From NCBI GenBank assembly GCA_964023205.1, contig OZ026848.1:31173912-31237911 (forward strand): 64,000 nt of DNA, given 5' to 3'. The translations under genes and the position numbers were made by a program. Origin of the DNA: Lutraria lutraria. Taxonomy: Eukaryota > Mollusca > Bivalvia > Venerida > Mactridae. This document shows positions 31,901 through 42,756 of this stretch, in pieces. Each line of letters begins with the position of its first letter. Position 1 is the stretch's first letter. The notes under the pieces are model-generated. The model saw only the letters and a list, made by a program, of their open reading frames with translations. It was not told the origin of the DNA and ran no database searches.

Positions 31901-34900
31901 TCTTTATATATTGAAGTTTGTTTATAACGCACAATTTTTCCAAGTTCCCTAAACTTCGACATAACAAGTTTCAACCATATTATCATTGTATTATAATCCA
32001 TTGTTATATGAAAGGTAAACAATTAACTACATGTATAAAATATGAGTGTAACCCCAGTGACCCGCCTCTGTGGTCGAGTGGTTAAGGTTGCTGATTTCAA
32101 ATCAATGTAACCTCTCACTGATAGAGGGCCATAACTTCAAGCCCAGCTACCGACCATGTCACTTTATACGAGAAAGTAGTCAGTTGCTTACAGAGGATGG
32201 GAGTCTAGTATCAGTTCTTCCCAGAAACAATGGTTAGGTGAACTGACGCCTCATACGACTCTGACTGTTGAAAAGGGGTGTAAAACTCATTAAAAACAAC
32301 AAAAAAGTTACCCCAGTGTGGTGGTGGTAGTTGAGGTTGCAATGGTTGAGGATACATTATTAATCACAGAGACAGTGGTGCTGGCAGTCGTCATTACGCT
32401 ACTTTCTGATTTCTTTCTCGTCCGTTTACTTAAAGGTGGAGATTCCTCATTATCTTCACTGATTGAAGATTTCATTGATCCGTGTCGAGATGATAACCCT
32501 GTCTTCCCTCGACGTGACTTTTTATCCTTATCAAGAGAACTACAATGAAAAGTATTAAACCATGAAAAATACACTGAAATCCAGAGGTTTAACGTCATTT
32601 TTCAATGATAATTCAGTTATATACAGCGGCTGTTTCACCTGACCAGTGTTCCTGGACAGTATTCTAACCAGTACTGACTTACATGTACCCTTTCACAAGA
32701 AGCCGGCAATTTCTCCATACATGGAGGAAAATTGACTTTTAGTCGAATTTTCAAAGGGTATGACCTGCCCTGCCTGGGATATAAGCCTGGATCGCCGGGT
32801 TATAAGTCTGGCACCAGGGTTCTCGGTAAGTTTGCGGCCAACAGGCCCGAAAGCTACACTAACAGACCTGCTAGGGGGTACAGGTATTTTTCCAGCAATA
32901 TTTTTTAAAACTTTGGAGATTTCTAACTGGCCAAAACTCATTTCTAAGCCGCTAAATGGACCTGTGGCGTGTTGCTATTGAGAACCCTGCGGCACACTAA
33001 TCACTGGACCACAGCCACACTAAAATCAATGTTGTATATTATTTAGAAAAATGTAACACAGGATACAGACATTCAAGATAAACAATGTTTAAACTGCATT
33101 TATTGAATCTTCATGTTTTAATAAGATCATCTGACCATGAATTAAGGTAATGTTAAATAATAATGTAATAAAAAACTAGAAAAAAAATTTCATATGATTA
33201 CTAAACTACATTTAGAATATTGGCAAGGTTTAGATTATTTTATAATATGGGAACGTTGTACAATATTTACCCTGCTCTTGTTTTACGAGGACGAACAACA
33301 TGAGATTCATTATCTGTCGAGGGGGTGGATGCATTACTGTTTACCATACTAGATATCATGCCATCTAATGATGTAGGGAATGCAACCTGTAACACAATCA
33401 ATATGACAGTTAAAGTAAGACCACCTCCAGATATACCACAAACCTCTTCATTTTGAATCCCAAACTACTTACTTCCTTCAAATATAGTTGTTCAAAACTG
33501 TAACTAGAGCTGTCATAGAGGTGACTAATACCCCCACTGCCGCTTTGAGTTTGACACTAAGAATGCAACAGTACACTATATGGCTAAGTTCAAGGGGACA
33601 TAACTCTGCAATGAGTGAATCGCTGGGCATGAAAATTGTGTGTCTTGTCTTGCACATCTACACTTCATGGTGATAACATATTTCAAGTTTCATTGCAATT
33701 GCTTGAAGAATGTAAAGTAGTTCGCTCCACAAAATTTATGCGGACGGACCGACCGACAGAGTGACTCCAATATACCCCCTCTTAAACTTCGCTTGTGGGG
33801 ATATAAAAATTAAAGTAAATCTTATGCATCAAATGACATTGTTAGAATATTGCAATTCTCCCCATAGAAAACAAAATGTGTTTTTTTTAAACACAATGCC
33901 CAGTGACCATGACCTCTGACCTGAAAATGCACAGGTCCTGTAGAGGTTGTCATGAGGAACCAAAATAAGAAGTTTGATTATTGCAGGGTTTTTTCTCGGT
34001 ATTTTGGGAATATGACCCATACCCTTGACATTGGGAATTTTCGCGGTGTTTTAATCAAAATTGGGAAAAAATGCATAACTACAATTCTTGCAATGTTCAA
34101 CTTATTATACTTATTCTCCCATAGAATGATAGCAGAATAAGGTATTTACTACTAATAGTGATGTTAATGAACTTACAAAATTTAAATTTTTTTTTTTTTT
34201 TTTTTTTGGGGGGGGGTTGGGAATTTCTGTCTGTGAATTGGGAAAAAAAGATACTATTTTCCATTGGGAATATGACCGAATTTCGGCTATAAAATCGCCT
34301 CAAAAAAATCCCTGTATTGTAGGTGGAAGGATATTATGATTTTATAGGCAAGGTTAAAGTTTGGTACAAACAAACTGACAGACAAACAAATGTCTTTTAT
34401 ACAAAGTATTCATATTATGACACTGTTTCGCATTATGATGGAAAATCAACTAAAGTCAAGTCCCAGCATAATTTCTTTTTTCAAAACATTCACATTTTAT
34501 GACAAGAAACATGGCCTAACTACACAGAACATATGACATTCCTTCCCGGAGTCAGATATAGTCAAACCTATGTAAGTAGTCACCTCCAAAAAAAGACCAT
34601 TCTTTTAAAAAACATAATTTGTCATTTTAAACAAAATAACTCCTGAATAAAGGCCATCTGCAAATACAGGAGTTTTTCTTTCTTCATTGGGAAAAGGCCT
34701 TAATCTGTTGATTTTGGAAAGAATTATCACTAAAATTGCTGACTTGGGAAATAAAATAGTTGGCGTAAGTTAGGATTTTTTGGGAAAACTGCATAATTTT
34801 AAAGAAGCTTTCAATTGGAAAAGGCCTAGGCCTCTGTTATAGAAGGTGAAAAACTCCTAAAATAAATGCCACAATATGTCTATCCAAGAGTGGCCTTTGT

Positions 34901-37900
34901 TACAGGTTTGACTAAATTAAACACATGCAAGAAATAGATTCAGAAAAAAAAATACTGTATCAACTTACATGAGTTGTAACAGGAGGTACTGTGACTGATG
35001 TCTGACCATCTGTCAGAGGCGAGAATAATTTACCAGAATCTGGTGAGTTAAACATGGTGTCTGGCATCATTTTGTGCTCAGCTACTGTTGTAATCATAGT
35101 AGACGACGATGATGATGAAGATGTTGATGACGACGTTGATACAAATACTGATGATGATGTCACTTTGTCTTGACTTTTTGTGTCTAAAATATTTGACATA
35201 CAATATATATGACATCTCTAAATGGTCTGTACAATTGACTAAAACGCACATGACATTATTTGATATCTAGAGTTAAAACAGTTTGTATGCATGTCACAAC
35301 CCATGTGAAGGAACAGGTTTGTGGTAAATTTCTCTCAATGCACATATAGATTACATTTACTGATTTCATAAACAAAAGCAGATTTACCTAGTAATTGCTA
35401 TCAGTGCTAACAACTTTAACAAAATCACACAACAATTAAAAATGCATACAAAATATTTTTTCATCATTTTTATGTTAACTTACCGGGTACTTTAGTTTCA
35501 ACATCATTTTTACTGTTTGTATGATTAACATGGCCCCCAGATTTTGTTGACTGTGATGACGGGTTCATCGACCTATGTGAAAGTGATAGATTTCCCGCTT
35601 TGTTAGACTGTGCCCTCAAACTGGTCATAGTTTCTCGGCCCTTTGGATCAAATGGAGGTCCTGTCAAACCAGATAACTGACGAGCCGCAAAGGATTCACG
35701 ATTTTTATGTTCAGCAGAAATGTTCACTTTGGGTTCCTAGGGAAAATGAAGAAGTCATGTTACATCAATGTTCAAAGGTCAATCAATAAATGCTGAATAA
35801 GCAGAATATTGTGTAAATAATGTAATCATGGTTGACGCATAAACCATTTCACAAACTTACAAACAATAGATGTTAAAGGGTATCATTGCCCAGAGCTCAC
35901 CAAATCAACTCTCCTGCTCATAATTCAGGGTTCGAAATTAACACTAGCAAACTAGCAAAATGCTAGTCAAAAATGGATTGTGCTAGTTCATTTTAAAACC
36001 ATCTGCATTTTCTAGCAAGTGAAACTGAAAGTGTCGTAATATAAATATTAAACTTTATTTTTTTATGCAATACAATTACATGTACATAAAATACAATCTA
36101 TTTTGTTATAACATGAATATTTCTAAAAAAAAGTTTTGTGAAAAAATTGCTAGTGGATTTCAAATTTTGCTAGTTGAAATTTTGTGTACTAGCAAAAAAT
36201 TGCCAGTGGCAAAAAAAGTTAAATTCGAGCCCTGATAATTATGAGTAGAAATTGACTCTGCAAATCTTGCAGAACTACTTAAAACTCTAAGCTGGGTGTC
36301 CAGCAGGATGAGTGACATGAAATATATTTGTCCAGTCCTGTTGTCAATATGATAATAATATTATATTGTTAGGGCATCATTTTTGAAGAATTTATGAAAA
36401 ATATTCCATCTGAATAAAACTGTATATCATCCTTGGTATAGATTTTGATGTTTTTTTGTTTATATCGAGTTTTACACCCCTTTTCAACAGTCAGAGTCAT
36501 ATGAGGCAGATTTTTCACCTAACCATCGTTCCTGGGAAGAGCAACTGCCTACTTTTTCACATAAAGAGACATGGTCGGTAGTGGGGCTCAAACCCTTGAC
36601 CCTCTATCAGTGAGAGGTTACAGTGATTTGAAGTCAGCGACCTTAACAACTGGACCACTGAGGTGGGTCATTGGGGTATAGAAAAGGATTTAAGATAATA
36701 CAACATGACAATATTCAGTCCAGTTATTTTTTTAGTGATGATTTTACCATGTTTCAGAACAAAAACTGAAATCTTTTAATCAGTCTTTAAAAATTTGTTT
36801 TTGCCAAATTATAAGAAATTTTGTGCGTCCACTGAAAGTTCATTAAGTCCAGTAAAGTTTGCATTTTCTCAGGACCAAATGTCCAGCGCTTAAAGAAGTT
36901 TTTCGTGAAGACTGAATATTTCTCTGATGTATTCCCAGCTCATATAACACAATATACTTACATTACTGGACTTTTCAGGAGTAGAATCAGGGGTAGCATT
37001 GTCTGCGGGGATTGGCTTAAAAGCTGGAATGGTTTTTATATTTGAGTCCTTTTTCTGGAAAACAGTGAAGGGAAAACATGAAAGATTTTAGATACACACC
37101 ACTAAGTATTGTTAGAATCAAATACCATAAATCTATTAAATTTAATAACAGCGATCTAGAAAAACACCTCACCAGTTTTTTGTAATGATGATTACAATAT
37201 CCGCAATATTTCACATTGTTACCATAGCTACCAGATTCTTCACACAGGAAACCATTGGCTTGAGCACTGAAAGACAGAAATATTAGATATTTTCAGTGAA
37301 TAAACACACTACAATTGTTACCATAAATGATTAAGAAATTTTGTAATTTTATGAAATTTGTACAGCATACCATTACCAGTATATATACACTTTTCGCTGC
37401 CTTACTGATGTTGGCAACATGCCATGCATTGACGACTCTATTGTTAACTATGTACAATCACACAGATAAAGAGACGTTCTTCTGAGACTTAAACAAATGA
37501 AGAGGATGAAATTTCTAAAAACAGGACTTTTTTCACAGGTAGGGAAAGGAGCCTTGTCGAAAATAACACATACTTTTTGCAAAAGGGGAAGAAAACACTT
37601 GATGTAAATTGAATTTGAGCAGAAAACTGCATGATTTAAATAATTCTCCTGAAGACGCCTGTTAACGGCCCTTGCATTGAAGGAAAAAAAACGAAAAATA
37701 AGAATATAGGAAAATATATATGACAGATTGAAGCATAAATAAATGTCGCATTGAATTACCAGGTAGCATGAAAGTTAAGTTTACATCCATTTCTGTTACA
37801 AGGCATACAAGCGCCAGTGGATGCCTTTGACAGTTCTTTGCCATTCTCTTCACATATGTAACACATCTGAAACATTAAGAATACACAGTGCATTAACTTG

Positions 37901-40900
37901 ACCAATATAGACTAAGTACATTATCATTTGTACAAACAAGTTGCAGTGATTTTTTCCTGCTATATATACTGTCGTATATGGGCAGTTTCCCCTAGTAAAA
38001 TTTCCTCCATTTTCCCCCTAAAATGGCCAGAATTTTCCCCTAAAAAGAAGTGTTCTCCTCATGATCATATAAAAAAGAAAAATATAACAGTTTTCACACC
38101 ATTGTCACCAATTACTGTGAATTACAGTGTAGTATTATTTACATTTATGATTTAAACAACTAAATAATCACATATTCAATAGAAATAGATGTTATTATGT
38201 ATTTCCCTTTTGGAATTTGTCGCGCTAAATTTCCCCCTTTGATGGGAATGGGTAGTGAGAAAATTTTGGAAAAAAATCACTGAGTTGATACTGAACCAAT
38301 TTGTATGTGTACTTGTTTTTTTTGGTGATAATAAGTAAAGTAAAACTTGTGTTTGTAGTCACCTACTAATAAAGGCCACCCTGTGCATAAAGACCATATT
38401 AAAAATATGTCATTCCCATGTATTCACAGGTTGGACTGAACTGAAGATATCAGATATACATAATATAATCTTTTAAAAATTACATAAATAGTCTAGAAGT
38501 CATAAAAAGACAAATATCAACACCAAATGATTATCACAGAGCAATAAAACATCTAAATACTGTAATATGATTCTCAGTTGCGAACATAACTCACTCTATT
38601 AAATCTATCCGGAGGTACATTTTTTAACATAATTGGTTCCATTGTTTGCACATTAGCGAACCAGGCTTCTGGAATAAATAATCCGCACACAACATGACAC
38701 CAGCCTGAAAAGAAGTTTTATGAACCAGTATAAGTATATATAATATACATGAAAACAAGCAACAAGCATTCAGTAAGAGTAGCAGCCATGGTCCAGTGTT
38801 AGATCGCTGGACTTGTAACCTAGTGATCTGAGTTCGATTTCAGGTCACAGCATGTCATATGGTGAGTAGTTACTGCCCTACTGTAACAGTGTAAGTACTA
38901 ATTAGAATACAGTCCCAAGAAACTGGTAAGGTGAACAGGTCGCCGTATATAACTGAAACATGTTGAAAAACTGTATTTATCTCACTGAAACAGTAATAAA
39001 TGAGCATACAGTAACCAAGAGCTGCTCAGACATGATTTGAAGATAACAAAAAAAACAACTTCATCTTTATTTAATGTTGTAACATAAAAAATCCAAGACT
39101 GTTGTTTTGGGAATATACACTGCAGGACCTTTTTTCCAGAAATTGGGAAGGGGCCCAGGGATTTTTTTGGGGCGATTTTATAGCCGAAATTCGGTCATAT
39201 TCCCAATGGAAAATAGTATATTTTTTTCCCAATTCACAGACAAAAATTCCCAATAAAAAAAAATTAATTATATAAGTTCATTAACATCACTATTGGTAGT
39301 AAATACCTTATTCTTCTACTGTTCTATGGGAGAGAATAAGTTGAACATTGCAAAAATTGTAGTTATACATTTTTCCCCAATTTTTATTAAAACACAGCGA
39401 AAATTCCCAATCCCAAGGGTATGGGTCATATTCCCAAAATACCAAGAAAAAACCCTGCGGCCTTAGCCTTTTCTTTTGGGAAATTCAAGCGCAATTTTCA
39501 GCGATTGGGAAAAGGTTGACTGATTTTCAAGATACATCAATAAAACAAATGGCAGTATAAATATCTATATATATACAGAAAATAGAAAGTTGCATCAGTT
39601 AAATAATTGAAAACAAAATACTTTCAAGAATATTATCTGTGCAGGATGAAGGTGTTGTGACAGAGACTCTGAGAGACAGAGAGACTCGGATGTATGGGGT
39701 AATGACAACTTGGTTGACTGGTTGGCAGTCAGCCAATAAACCATATACCATATAAAACTTTCCTATTGGCACTAGATACAATGAATTACTTCATATCAAA
39801 ATTTCTTACAAAGAAAAACTTGCATAAAGTCTTAAGAAAATTAATATCAATTGTGTTTTAAAAACATACCGCCATTATCAGTTCTCTTGAGAGCACCATC
39901 TTTCAGTGGACATAGTTCACACCTCTAGAAAATACATAAAATGATTATATACTGATGGCATTCTAAACTTTTAAAATGATTTTTATAACATCATTTGCAA
40001 CAATAGCAAAGCTCAGACACTTGTCAGTCAGAGTGATAAGCCACTAACAAGGCTGAAAATAAAAATTATAAGTTAGTTTGGAGTGCTCCGACCTACTCAC
40101 GAAATTCTAACAGACTGAGAATTTACTTAGTTTTACTAACAGTGTGATATTGATTTAAGGAAATGACGGTATTATACTTACAACCCGTGCAGCTCTCTCT
40201 TGTGATTCACATTTTCTACAAAACCAAGGTCCAGTTGGCACTTGAATAATTCCATAACATGCTGCAAAAAAGGCGTAAAATAATACCAGAATGAGGTATG
40301 ATTTTGTGGATAAACTACAATTATATATGATCATAATATTATAGACGGCATCACGCATTGAGTTACCATTCATTTATACTGACTACTCCTGAGCAACTTA
40401 GGCACATTCATTCCATATCACATGCAGAGCATGACCTGATTAAGGGTTCATTATACTTATAGACTTTGCCCTGGTGGTAACAGTGCTAAAATTTGGAAAG
40501 GCTTATATTCAGAATGTATCAGTACCTAAAACAGAGACGCATCTTTTTTTTATGGAAAAGGACACGAGTCCACCAAAATGGCTAACGGTCCTGTAAATTT
40601 AAAGTCAGTGGTCCGAAGGTCCAGTAAATTTTTCAGAGATACTTGCAGGCCTGTTAGTCTAGCTTTGGGCCTGTTGACAACAAACTTATTGAGAACCCTG
40701 GATGTGCAAGCAGGAGGTTGCGGCTTCGAACCCCGCATCAGTTAAGATTATTTTCCTCCTATACAGTTCCAAACGAAAGACACTACTCACTAGGTTCAGC
40801 TATTTTAGAAAATAGACGATAGCTTGGAATGTGTGTTTTGCTATAAACACAAGTAACGTAAAATTACAAAACAAAATATTTCAGCGATCTAAATATATTG

Positions 40901-41092
40901 TGTCATAGTGAAGACAGTGATTCCAACTAATGAAAAACGTAAACAAACATCTATTTTCGCGAGCGGTTTATGGTCACACTAACCTTGGTGGACGGCTACA
41001 TTACAACCGTGTCCGTCACAATATACAAGGGGATTCTCAGCCCATCCTCGCTCATCAGAACAAACACAACAACCTCCTACCATTTCTTTCAT
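25968..41092 (-). CDS. MLLT10: AF10/AF17-type chromatin reader, 751 aa, 18 coding exons
   Basis: Exons: 40984-41092, 40182-40261, 39870-39924, 38595-38704, 37760-37866, 37173-37266, 36962-37054, 35484-35736, 34969-35183, 33271-33386, 32312-32539, 31329-31402, 30556-30645, 30058-30151, 29083-29171, 27850-28109, 26498-26611, 25968-26042; 2,256 nt in frame. Residues 8-54 form a PHD finger (C8, C11, C25, C30, H35, C38, C51, C54); about 64-183 is the zinc-knuckle plus extended PHD. The middle is Ser/Thr/Pro-rich with a poly-Ser tract (exon 9) and basic patches (exons 10-11). Residues 580-598, 'EELLERQWEQGSNFLMEQG', are the octapeptide motif, followed by a leucine zipper with Leu at 606, 613, 620, 627, 634 and 641. 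In vertebrates this OM-LZ binds the H3K79 methyltransferase DOT1L and the PHD unit reads unmodified H3K27. MLLT10 and MLLT6 are vertebrate paralogues, so the symbol is approximate. Start is Met of 'MKEMVGG'; vertebrate proteins extend further. Small extra exons cannot be excluded. Confidence 0.94.
26298..26465. mobile_element. MITE with GGCTGAAAATA ends (copy 1)
   Basis: Inverted ends: 'tgaaaataataataagtttg/tttggagtgc' against 'gcactccaaacaaac/ttatttttattttcagcc'. Intact sister at 30750-30918; other copies at 40051-40115 (one end) and 54186-54541 (interrupted). In AF10 intron 17. Confidence 0.8.
26773..27107. mobile_element. CAGGG-ended MITE, subfamily 2, 335 bp
   Basis: Starts 'caggaatttttttggggcg', ends 'gtgaaaaaaccctg'; AGGCG flanks both sides (5-bp duplication). 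Sisters at 33984-34314 and 39156-39457. In AF10 intron 16. Confidence 0.88.
27290..27542 (-). mobile_element. SINE-B copy
   Basis: On the minus strand the head reads 'gatccagtggttagtgcac' then 'cagggttcgattcctgg' (tRNA A and B boxes). The 3' module 'aggtgaaacagccgctgta/tatgactgaaat' resembles the SINE-A 3' end. Copies at 29752-29995, 32585-33014 and 38786-38960. Confidence 0.8.
28200..28345 (-). mobile_element. SINE-A, 5'-truncated copy
   Basis: Starts with a (gttt)n tail, then 'atcgggttttatgcccc', 'agtcatatgaggc' and 'accagtactagactcccatc'. The tRNA-like head is missing. Confidence 0.75.
28822..29016. mobile_element. CAGGG-type MITE, subfamily 1, 195 bp
   Basis: Left 'tagggcttttttccttcaat', right 'gaaaaataccctg'; ATGTT on both sides (28817-28821, 29017-29021). 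Shares 'ccttcaatagcaggggcc' with sisters at 31470, 34667 and 59231. In AF10 intron 15. Confidence 0.8.
29752..29995 (-). mobile_element. SINE-B copy, diverged
   Basis: 'tatacagcgacaaattcaac', 'accagtattccggaac', 'gaagggtatgacctg' and a B-box-like 'aggctttgaacctg' in the same order as 27290-27542. Confidence 0.65.
30750..30918. mobile_element. MITE with GGCTGAAAATA ends (copy 2)
   Basis: 'ggctgaaaatagaaataatt' against 'aattatttctattttcagcc', nearly perfect inverted ends of about 33 bp, 169 bp in total. In AF10 intron 12. Confidence 0.85.
31470..31675. mobile_element. CAGGG-type MITE, subfamily 1, 206 bp
   Basis: Left 'caggggtgttttaccttcta', right 'gagaataaaaccctg'; AATGC flanks both ends (5-bp duplication). 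In AF10 intron 11. Confidence 0.85.
32060..32309 (+). mobile_element. SINE-A full copy abutting AF10 exon 11 donor
   Basis: Head 'ctgtggtcgagtggttaagg', B-box region 'acttcaagcccagc', then the standard body and an A-rich tail 'aaaaacaacaaaaaagtt'. ACCCCAGTG occurs at 32051-32059 and 32310-32318. The right copy covers the last 7 bases of AF10 exon 11 and the GT of its 5' splice site. Confidence 0.88.
32585..33014 (-). mobile_element. SINE-B copy interrupted by a CAGGG MITE
   Basis: SINE-B landmarks at 32600-32810 and the head 'ggcacactaatcactggacc' at 32991-33010 are separated by an insertion, 32815-32990, with ends 'cagggttctcggtaagtttg' and 'tattgagaaccctg' and flanks GGCAC. Related MITE end at 40660-40700. 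Confidence 0.75.
33495..33805. repeat. Dispersed repeat with 'ggtgggg' ends, also at 61021-61265
   Basis: Blocks 'aaggggacataactctgcaa', 'tcttgcacatctacacttca' and 'gtagttcgctccacaaaatt' recur in inverse order at 61021-61265. Non-coding. Confidence 0.65.
33984..34314. mobile_element. CAGGG-ended MITE, subfamily 2, 331 bp, in a repeat
   Basis: Ends 'cagggttttttctcggtat' and 'gcctcaaaaaaatccctg'; TATTG at 33979-33983 and 34315-34319. It interrupts the dispersed repeat whose unfilled form is at 25497-25690 ('gattattgttggtgg'), so the insertion boundaries are defined by comparison. Confidence 0.93.
34558..34915. mobile_element. Palindromic MITE (CAGTCAAACC family) with nested MITE
   Basis: Outer ends 'tagtcaaacctatgtaagta' and 'tttgttacaggtttgact'. 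Inside, 34667-34859 is a CAGGG-type element (subfamily 1) with AAATA on both sides. In AF10 intron 9. Confidence 0.8.
35926..36234. mobile_element. CAGGG-ended element, 309 bp
   Basis: Ends 'cagggttcgaaattaacact' and 'aaagttaaattcgagccctg'; ATAATT flanks both sides (6 bp). The end sequence is typical of hAT-like non-autonomous elements. In AF10 intron 7. Confidence 0.82.
36443..36674 (-). mobile_element. SINE-A full copy
   Basis: Same body as 17445-17685, head 'ccttaacaactggacc' on the plus strand; GGTATAGA at 36435-36442 and 36675-36682. In AF10 intron 7. Confidence 0.82.
37522..37695. mobile_element. CAGGG-type MITE, subfamily 1, right end decayed
   Basis: Left 'caggacttttttcacaggt', right 'gggcc(c)ttgcattgaagg' matches the inverse of the subfamily 1 start. 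No clear target duplication. In AF10 intron 5. Confidence 0.55.
37944..38282. mobile_element. MITE with CAGTGATTTTTTCC ends, 339 bp
   Basis: Ends 'cagtgattttttcc' and 'ggaaaaaaatcactg' are inverse; AGTTG on both sides (37939-37943, 38283-38287). Same 5-bp duplication habit as the CAGGG group, different interior. In AF10 intron 4. Confidence 0.9.
38786..38960 (+). mobile_element. SINE-B copy, sense orientation
   Basis: 'ccatggtccagtgttagatc' (A box), 'gagttcgatttcagg' (B box), then 'actggtaaggtgaacaggtc' and 'aactgaaacatgttgaaaaa'. In AF10 intron 3. Confidence 0.78.
39123..39535. mobile_element. CAGGG MITE 39156-39457 nested in a related element
   Basis: The insert 39156-39457 starts 'cagggatttttttggggcg' and ends 'aagaaaaaaccctg', flanked by GGGCC/CGGCC. 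The flanking 'ttccagaaattgggaagggg' and 'ccttagccttttcttttggg' join to the sequence seen uninterrupted at 59238-59300. Confidence 0.85.
40560..40765 (+). mobile_element. tRNA-Ala-like SINE with adjacent MITE end
   Basis: 'gcaagcaggaggttgcggct/tcgaaccccgcatc' is the SINE head from the anticodon arm on. It is cut at 40700 by 'tattgagaaccctgg', the end of a MITE related to 32815-32990. Confidence 0.55.
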
Positions 41093-41170
41093 TTTTGCTC
41101 AAGAATTTCAAGTGCAGATGACACAATCTCGAAGATTTTGCCAAAATAGGTTCACTGTCATGTTATGATT

Positions 41171-41180
41171 CCGCCATATT
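41171..41180 (-). promoter_or_regulatory. MLLT10: YY1-like site upstream of AF10 start
   Basis: Minus strand 'aatatggcgg', matching AAnATGGCG, about 80 bp before the ATG. Plausible for a TATA-less housekeeping promoter; unproven. Confidence 0.35.
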
Positions 41181-41530
41181 TTAATCATTCTTATTTTCTA
41201 CCCACTCAGTGTTGAAAAAATTGGTCCTACATGTAAAGTGTATTCCCCGGCCCTAGTGCTATAAATAAGAGAAAAAGTACGTTATACGGGCCTAGGGATT
41301 CTTAAATCTATGTATCAAATTAAGGAGAAAATAATATAATTGTTGTAACATGTTAAAGATAAAGCTTTCAACTTTCAGAAAATGTGAAAAATACCTAATA
41401 AATCTAATCCGAAATATTTTTTTGAACGATGTGAACTTCATCAAAATTTCTATAGAAATAGCTGATTATTTAGTGGCTTCACCTGGCTTCGTGCAAAAAA
41501 AATCACATTCCTGCGCAGTTTATATGAGGC

Positions 41531-41616
41531 TAGCACGTTGCAAGGATAGTGTGTAATGGTGTTGCTATTTTACAATAACCATTATACACTATCACTGCAA
41601 CGTGCTACGTGCGCTT
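41531..41616. repeat. 86-bp hairpin in AF10-RGP1 intergenic region
   Basis: 'gcacgttgcaaggatagtgt/gtaatggt' pairs with 'accattatacactatcactg/caacgtgc'. Similar 'gtgtataatggttatt' and 'aataactattatacac' arms enclose 14500-14586, so it is probably a MITE family. Confidence 0.7.
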
Positions 41617-42756
41617 CCTGTGATACCGACTACACACTAGCGGGCAGCACTCGCTGACTAAAAGACTTGGCGAAGGTGTAATCGATATGTGTTCACGCGC
41701 CTAGAAAGACCTATAACATTGGATAGTAAAATGGCCAAATAATTCCGCCCACTAAGCAGGATATTATCTTCGCTCCCGTCGACATTTATAATTTCAATAG
41801 AACAGTTAGGCTGAACACTATAATATATACTTAATTTGTATATTTACAAAAACCATGGTTACTATATAAATAACAGAATCCACGTGATGGCGGTAGGGTT
41901 CACCTTATCATCGATAAAACTCACCGGATTTAGATAAGCAGACGACAAGAAACGTTTTGAAGGCGGTAAATTTTAAATCAACTAGAGTGAATAGCTATAC
42001 CCCTGGTAAGTGATTGACCAACACCACAAAAAATACTGATTTTTTATTTACTTAGAGATTATTTTTTCTTTTTGCTGGTTCCTTATTTAGAGATCAACTG
42101 GAAACCAGAAAATAAGCTACTTTTTCATCCAAGGGATGTAACTCAAATATTTAGATAACTATTTATAAGTCAAGGGGAAACAACTCCATATTAAGCCTCA
42201 ATCGGGGAAACGCGGCAATTTCCGTAAGTAAATTTCGGCTTACTACGACATAGACGATAACTTCCGAAAGCGCTGGTTTCAGTCTTCAGATAAATAGTGG
42301 AACCAGTAGGATTTTCATCCTTCTGGTAGATATTGATCAGTCCACATCATCCGGAGATTGTTAAAAGCAAGCGGTTGACACTACAGACTGAGAAAAACAA
42401 TTATCTGTATGACAAAAACTGGTTTCCGTTCCATGTTGCAGTGCACCAAAGGGTTCTGTACAGCTCGAGTTGAACGGAGACCATCATTGAATTAACAAAG
42501 GGAGAGTTACTTCCCTTTGACCATTTTTTTAATGATGTCTGCAGTTAGCTAAACTGTTTAGCAGTTAGCTTTCAATGGAAAACATTAATGTTTGTCAAAA
42601 CCGCGACGCTCACGTTATTTAAGATGCACTTAAAATGCAAATATGGCACGATGTGTATGCGCGCATTTCGAAGTACACCTATGAGTAGGGCATGTAGAGC
42701 TATGGCGAAAAAATTGTTCTAGTCATGACAAGTGTTGGCTGACTGCATTTAGTAAT

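Noticed and set aside
32318..32548. Plus-strand Val-rich open frame
   Set aside because: Antisense to AF10 exon 11, whose Thr codons and splice phases fit.
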